The notes beneath the pieces are model-generated. The model was given only the letters and a program-made list of their open reading frames with translations, had not been told where the DNA came from and did no database searches. Made by a program: the position numbers and the translations under genes. A DNA stretch of 8,620 nt from Acidimicrobiaceae bacterium (GTDB lineage Bacteria > Actinomycetota > Acidimicrobiia > Acidimicrobiales > RAAP-2), in NCBI GenBank assembly GCA_003131665.1, contig PKWA01000020.1, positions 1 through 8,620 of the forward strand. The letters run 5' to 3'. The first letter of the stretch is position 1, and each line of letters opens with the position of its first letter. Positions 6,159 to 8,620 of this stretch are shown here, in pieces.

Positions 6159-7432
6159 TCGGCGCCGTCTGGCGCGCGGGCGACACCTACCTCACCGTCG
6201 CGGTGGTGATCTTGCTCATGCTCTCGGGTTTTTTCGCCATGGCCGAGACGTCGCTGACGCGCATGAACAAGTCCCGGGCGCGCTCGCTGCGCGAACAGGG
6301 TCGCCACGGCGCGCGGGCCCTCGTCGCCTTGACCGAGGCGCCCGGCAAGTTCCTCAACCCGTTGTTACTCCTCGTGCTGATCTGTCAGTTGGTATCGGCG
6401 ACGATGGTGGGCGTCTTGGCCGGTCACCTCTTTGGCGCGGCGGGCATCTTCGTTGCCACCTTCGGCGAGGTCGTTGTCATCTTCGTGGCCTTTGAGGCCA
6501 TTCCGAAGAACTTCGCGATCCAGCACCCGGACCAAGCAGCGTTGACCAGTGCGCCGGTCGTCGGGCGGATTCTGCGATTCTGGCCCGTTCGTTGGATCTC
6601 GAAGGTGCTGCTCTCCGTCGCCGATTCCGTGATCGGTCTCTTTGGCTCGGCGGGCCAGAGTTCACGAGTGACCGAGTCCGAGGTGCTGGCCATGGCCGAC
6701 GTGGCGCACGAGGACGACGCGATCGAGTCCGAAGAGCGCAACTTCATCCACTCGGTCATCGAGTTCGGCGACACCATCGTGCGCGAGGTGATGGTGCCGC
6801 GCATCGACATGGTCGATATCCACGACACCGCCAGCGTGCGTGAGGCACTCGACTTGGCGATTCTGACCGGTCGTTCACGAATCCCCGTACTCGGCGAAGG
6901 GGTCGACGACGTCGTGGGCCTGGTGAACCTGCGCCACCTCGCGCGCTTGGTCGCCAACGACCAAGGCACCGAGCGATTGCGCGAGCACATGGGTGAGGCC
7001 CAGTTCGTGCCCGAGACCAAGCGGGTCGCCTCGCTCCTTACTGAGATTCGCCGCGCGAAGAGCCACCTCTTTATCGTCGTGGACGAGTACGGGGGCACCG
7101 CGGGACTCGTGACCTTAGAAGACGTGCTCGAAGAGCTCGTCGGGGAGATCACCGACGAGTCCGATCCCAGCCTCGACGAGGACGACGTCCAGTCCATCGA
7201 AGGCGGCATTGAACTGAGCGGTCGGCTCAACATCGACGACGCCAACGACGAGTTCGAGTTGGACTTACCTAAGGACGGCTGGGACACCGTCGGAGGACTC
7301 GTGCTCGACCTGGCGGGGGGCGTGCCCTCGGTCGGCGACATCTTTACTACCGAGCACTACCGCTTGACGGTGGTGCGCATGGACGGGCGGCGAATCGAAG
7401 AGGTGCGAGTCGAGACTCGGGCGCTGCGGTGA
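6155..7432 (+). CDS. CNNM/CorC-type membrane protein with CBS pair (hemolysin-family annotation)
   Basis: Inner-membrane protein of the family named variously hemolysin, CorC or CNNM; members are implicated in magnesium/cobalt transport or resistance, and the hemolysin label is historical. Its 425 residues comprise a DUF21 transmembrane domain with hydrophobic segments near 11-29, 66-88 and 95-115, including the conserved EAIPK (114-118); a linker with VTESEVLAMADVAHEDDAIESEERNFI (172-198) and EVMVPRIDMV (211-220); a CBS-domain pair (about 215-335, with GRSRIPV at 239-245 and VVDEYGGTAGLVTLEDVLEELVGEI at 308-332); an acidic stretch (334-344); and a C-terminal CorC_HlyC domain (350-420). GTG 6155 is taken because it overlaps the ybeY stop and places the first helix correctly. 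E. coli has a similar order, ybeZ-ybeY-ybeX(corC), although its CorC lacks the membrane domain. Confidence 0.92.
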   Translation: MIGAVWRAGDTYLTVAVVILLMLSGFFAMAETSLTRMNKSRARSLREQGRHGARALVALTEAPGKFLNPLLLLVLICQLVSATMVGVLAGHLFGAAGIFVATFGEVVVIFVAFEAIPKNFAIQHPDQAALTSAPVVGRILRFWPVRWISKVLLSVADSVIGLFGSAGQSSRVTESEVLAMADVAHEDDAIESEERNFIHSVIEFGDTIVREVMVPRIDMVDIHDTASVREALDLAILTGRSRIPVLGEGVDDVVGLVNLRHLARLVANDQGTERLREHMGEAQFVPETKRVASLLTEIRRAKSHLFIVVDEYGGTAGLVTLEDVLEELVGEITDESDPSLDEDDVQSIEGGIELSGRLNIDDANDEFELDLPKDGWDTVGGLVLDLAGGVPSVGDIFTTEHYRLTVVRMDGRRIEEVRVETRALR

Positions 7433-8334
7433 GCCGAGCGGGGTTCGTCGCGGTGTTGGGGCGCCCCAACGTCGGTAAGTCGACGCTGGTGAATCAACTC
7501 GTCGGGGCCAAGGTCTCGATAACCGCGGCCTCGCCGAACACCACGCGTCACGCGATACGTGGCATCTTGAGCGAAGGCGACACCCAGGTGATCTTGGTTG
7601 ACACGCCTGGTCTGCATCGTCCGCGAACGACTCTCGGCGGACGGCTCAACCAGACGGCGCGCGCCGCCGCGGACGGCGTCGACGTGATCCTGGCGATCAT
7701 CGAGGCCAACTCGTCGATCGGTCCAGGCGATCGCAACGTGATCGAGACCATGTTGGGCCAGGCGCGTGGAGCGGACGGCCCTCAGATGATTGTGGTAGTG
7801 AACAAGATCGATCGCGTCGGCAAGGTGGCTGTCGCCGAGCAGTTACTCGCGGCCAGCGAGGTCGTCGATGAGATCGCAGCCTCAATCAATCGTCGAGAGG
7901 CGAGTGAGCGCGTGGAGTATTTTCCGGTCTCCGCTAAAACCGGCGATGGTGCGGCAGAACTCTTGGCACAACTGCGCGCCGCGATGCCCGAATCGCCGTT
8001 TCTCTTTCCCGATGAGGAGGTCTCGGACGTTACCGAGGCAACCTGGATCGCCGAACTCGTGCGTGAACAACTGGTTCGCAAGACCATGCAAGAGCTTCCG
8101 CACTCCATTCACTGTCGGGTGAGTGAGTTCGAGTGGCCCCACGTCACGGTCGAGATACTCGTGGAGCGTGAGAGTCAAAAGGGAATGGTCATTGGCAAGG
8201 GCGGTCAACTCTTGAAGGACGTGGGCATTGCGGCCAGAAGCCAGTTACCCGAAGGTCTCTACCTCGAACTTCGCGTCAAGGTCGAACCGGGCTGGCAGAA
8301 ACGCGACGACGTCTTAGACCGATTCGGATACTGA
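7429..8334 (+). CDS. era: GTPase Era
   Basis: Essential GTP-binding protein that binds the 3' end of 16S rRNA and helps 30S subunit maturation. All motifs are intact in 301 residues: G1 GRPNVGKST (11-19), the switch region with NTTRHAIRG (37-45), G3 DTPGLH (58-63), G4 NKID (125-128), G5 SAK (168-170), then the KH domain with VTVEILVERESQKGMVIGKGG (239-259) and the terminal VKVEPGWQKRDDVLDRFGY. Length is standard. GTG 7429 overlaps the upstream stop and puts the G1 motif at the usual distance. It is the last gene of the plus-strand run and is followed by a convergent helicase gene 45 bases away, so transcription should end near here; no convincing terminator is visible. Confidence 0.97.
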   Translation: MSRAGFVAVLGRPNVGKSTLVNQLVGAKVSITAASPNTTRHAIRGILSEGDTQVILVDTPGLHRPRTTLGGRLNQTARAAADGVDVILAIIEANSSIGPGDRNVIETMLGQARGADGPQMIVVVNKIDRVGKVAVAEQLLAASEVVDEIAASINRREASERVEYFPVSAKTGDGAAELLAQLRAAMPESPFLFPDEEVSDVTEATWIAELVREQLVRKTMQELPHSIHCRVSEFEWPHVTVEILVERESQKGMVIGKGGQLLKDVGIAARSQLPEGLYLELRVKVEPGWQKRDDVLDRFGY

Positions 8335-8379
8335 CGCCGCGCGACCTGCCCAGCGGTGTCGCTTGCCGCAGATCCGTGG

Positions 8380-8620
8380 TCACTGGCAAAGTTCGTGCAA
8401 GAACGCGTGCACTTCGTCCTTGTTGCGCGTGCGGCGCATCGGGGGCAACTTCTTGAACATCGCCGAGCGATACGTCGCGGTGGCGAGGCGCGTGTCGAGC
8501 ACCGCGACGACACCGCGGTCGCTACTCGTTCGAATGAGGCGCCCGACGCCCTGGGCCAGCAACATCGTCGCTCGAGGCAGGTCCACTTCGTAAAAGGGTC
8601 GTTCGGACTTCTCTCGGCGG
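8380..8620 (-). CDS. dinG: DinG/XPD-like ATP-dependent DNA helicase, C-terminal 79 residues (cut by right edge)
   Basis: Superfamily 2 helicase related to DinG, acting in DNA repair or in resolving R-loops and unusual DNA structures. Only the end is present: the frame is open from the window edge to TGA 8382-8380. It begins RREKSERPFYEVDLPRA, then helicase motif VI with QGVGRLIRT (Gln, Gly-Arg and Arg as nucleotide contacts), SSDRGVVAVLDTRL, and ends KKLPPMRR followed by a short charged tail. This pattern of 'DRG then VLD-R-L then LPP' is characteristic of DinG-type proteins. It converges on era with a 45-base spacer. Whether the missing part carries an exonuclease domain or an Fe-S cluster cannot be told. 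Confidence 0.85.
   Translation of the reverse strand, partial: RREKSERPFYEVDLPRATMLLAQGVGRLIRTSSDRGVVAVLDTRLATATYRSAMFKKLPPMRRTRNKDEVHAFLHELCQ

Noticed and set aside
6424..7341. 305-codon open frame on the minus strand opposite the CNNM/CorC-type gene
   Set aside because: Low-complexity Ser/Thr/Arg-rich translation with no domain; it is a shadow of the gene on the other strand.
8341..8362. Possible terminator hairpin between era and the helicase gene
   Set aside because: Only a 5-base stem (GCGAC/GTCGC) with a 12-base loop and no T-run on either strand; too weak to call.
1..8620. Novel defence, mobile or biosynthetic system
   Set aside because: Every open stretch over 100 bases is filled by a recognised housekeeping family, and no repeats, integrase, transposase, RNA gene or unknown large ORF is left over.

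Overview
The window looks like a chromosomal housekeeping region of a high-GC bacterium, roughly 62-72% G+C in the 60-base lines I counted by hand. From about 2.7 kb onward the gene order hrcA-dnaJ-rsmE-HIT-phoH-ybeY-CNNM/CorC-era, the DnaJ zinc-finger sequence style and the long Gly/Pro/Ser-rich loop in YbeY all suggest an actinobacterial genome, perhaps of the Acidimicrobiia type. This assignment is from memory of the families, not from a search. There are no tRNA or rRNA genes, CRISPR arrays, insertion sequences or phage genes.

Layout. (1) Bases 1-883, minus strand: the N-terminal 294 residues of acetyl-CoA synthetase (acs), cut by the left edge. (2) 944-1453, plus strand: a short secreted or membrane-anchored TlpA-like thioredoxin-fold protein with a WCDVC active site. 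(3) 1459-8334, plus strand: an eight-gene run with almost no spacers, hrcA, dnaJ, rsmE, HIT-family hydrolase, phoH, ybeY, CNNM/CorC-type CBS protein and era. Five of the seven junctions are 4-base ATGA or GTGA overlaps, hrcA/dnaJ has a single spacer base, and the 19-base rsmE/HIT gap is bridged exactly by an 8-codon mini-ORF. (4) 8380-8620, minus strand and convergent with era: the last 79 residues of a DinG/XPD-like helicase, cut by the right edge.

How it works together. A near-perfect CIRCE operator (1422-1448), the binding site of HrcA, lies just before the hrcA start and is written into the last ten codons of the TlpA-like gene. HrcA probably represses its own transcription and, through the tight gene run, that of dnaJ and at least some of the following genes. 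Those genes act in 16S rRNA methylation (RsmE), rRNA and ribosome processing (YbeY, PhoH) and 30S assembly (Era), so the arrangement would link heat-shock control to ribosome maintenance.

No new multi-gene system is visible. The observations worth following up are the coding-embedded CIRCE, the rsmE-HIT mini-ORF relay, a 21-base palindrome inside rsmE, the uncertain start of the TlpA-like gene, and a possible change of origin (transfer or assembly chimera) near the hrcA/dnaJ boundary.
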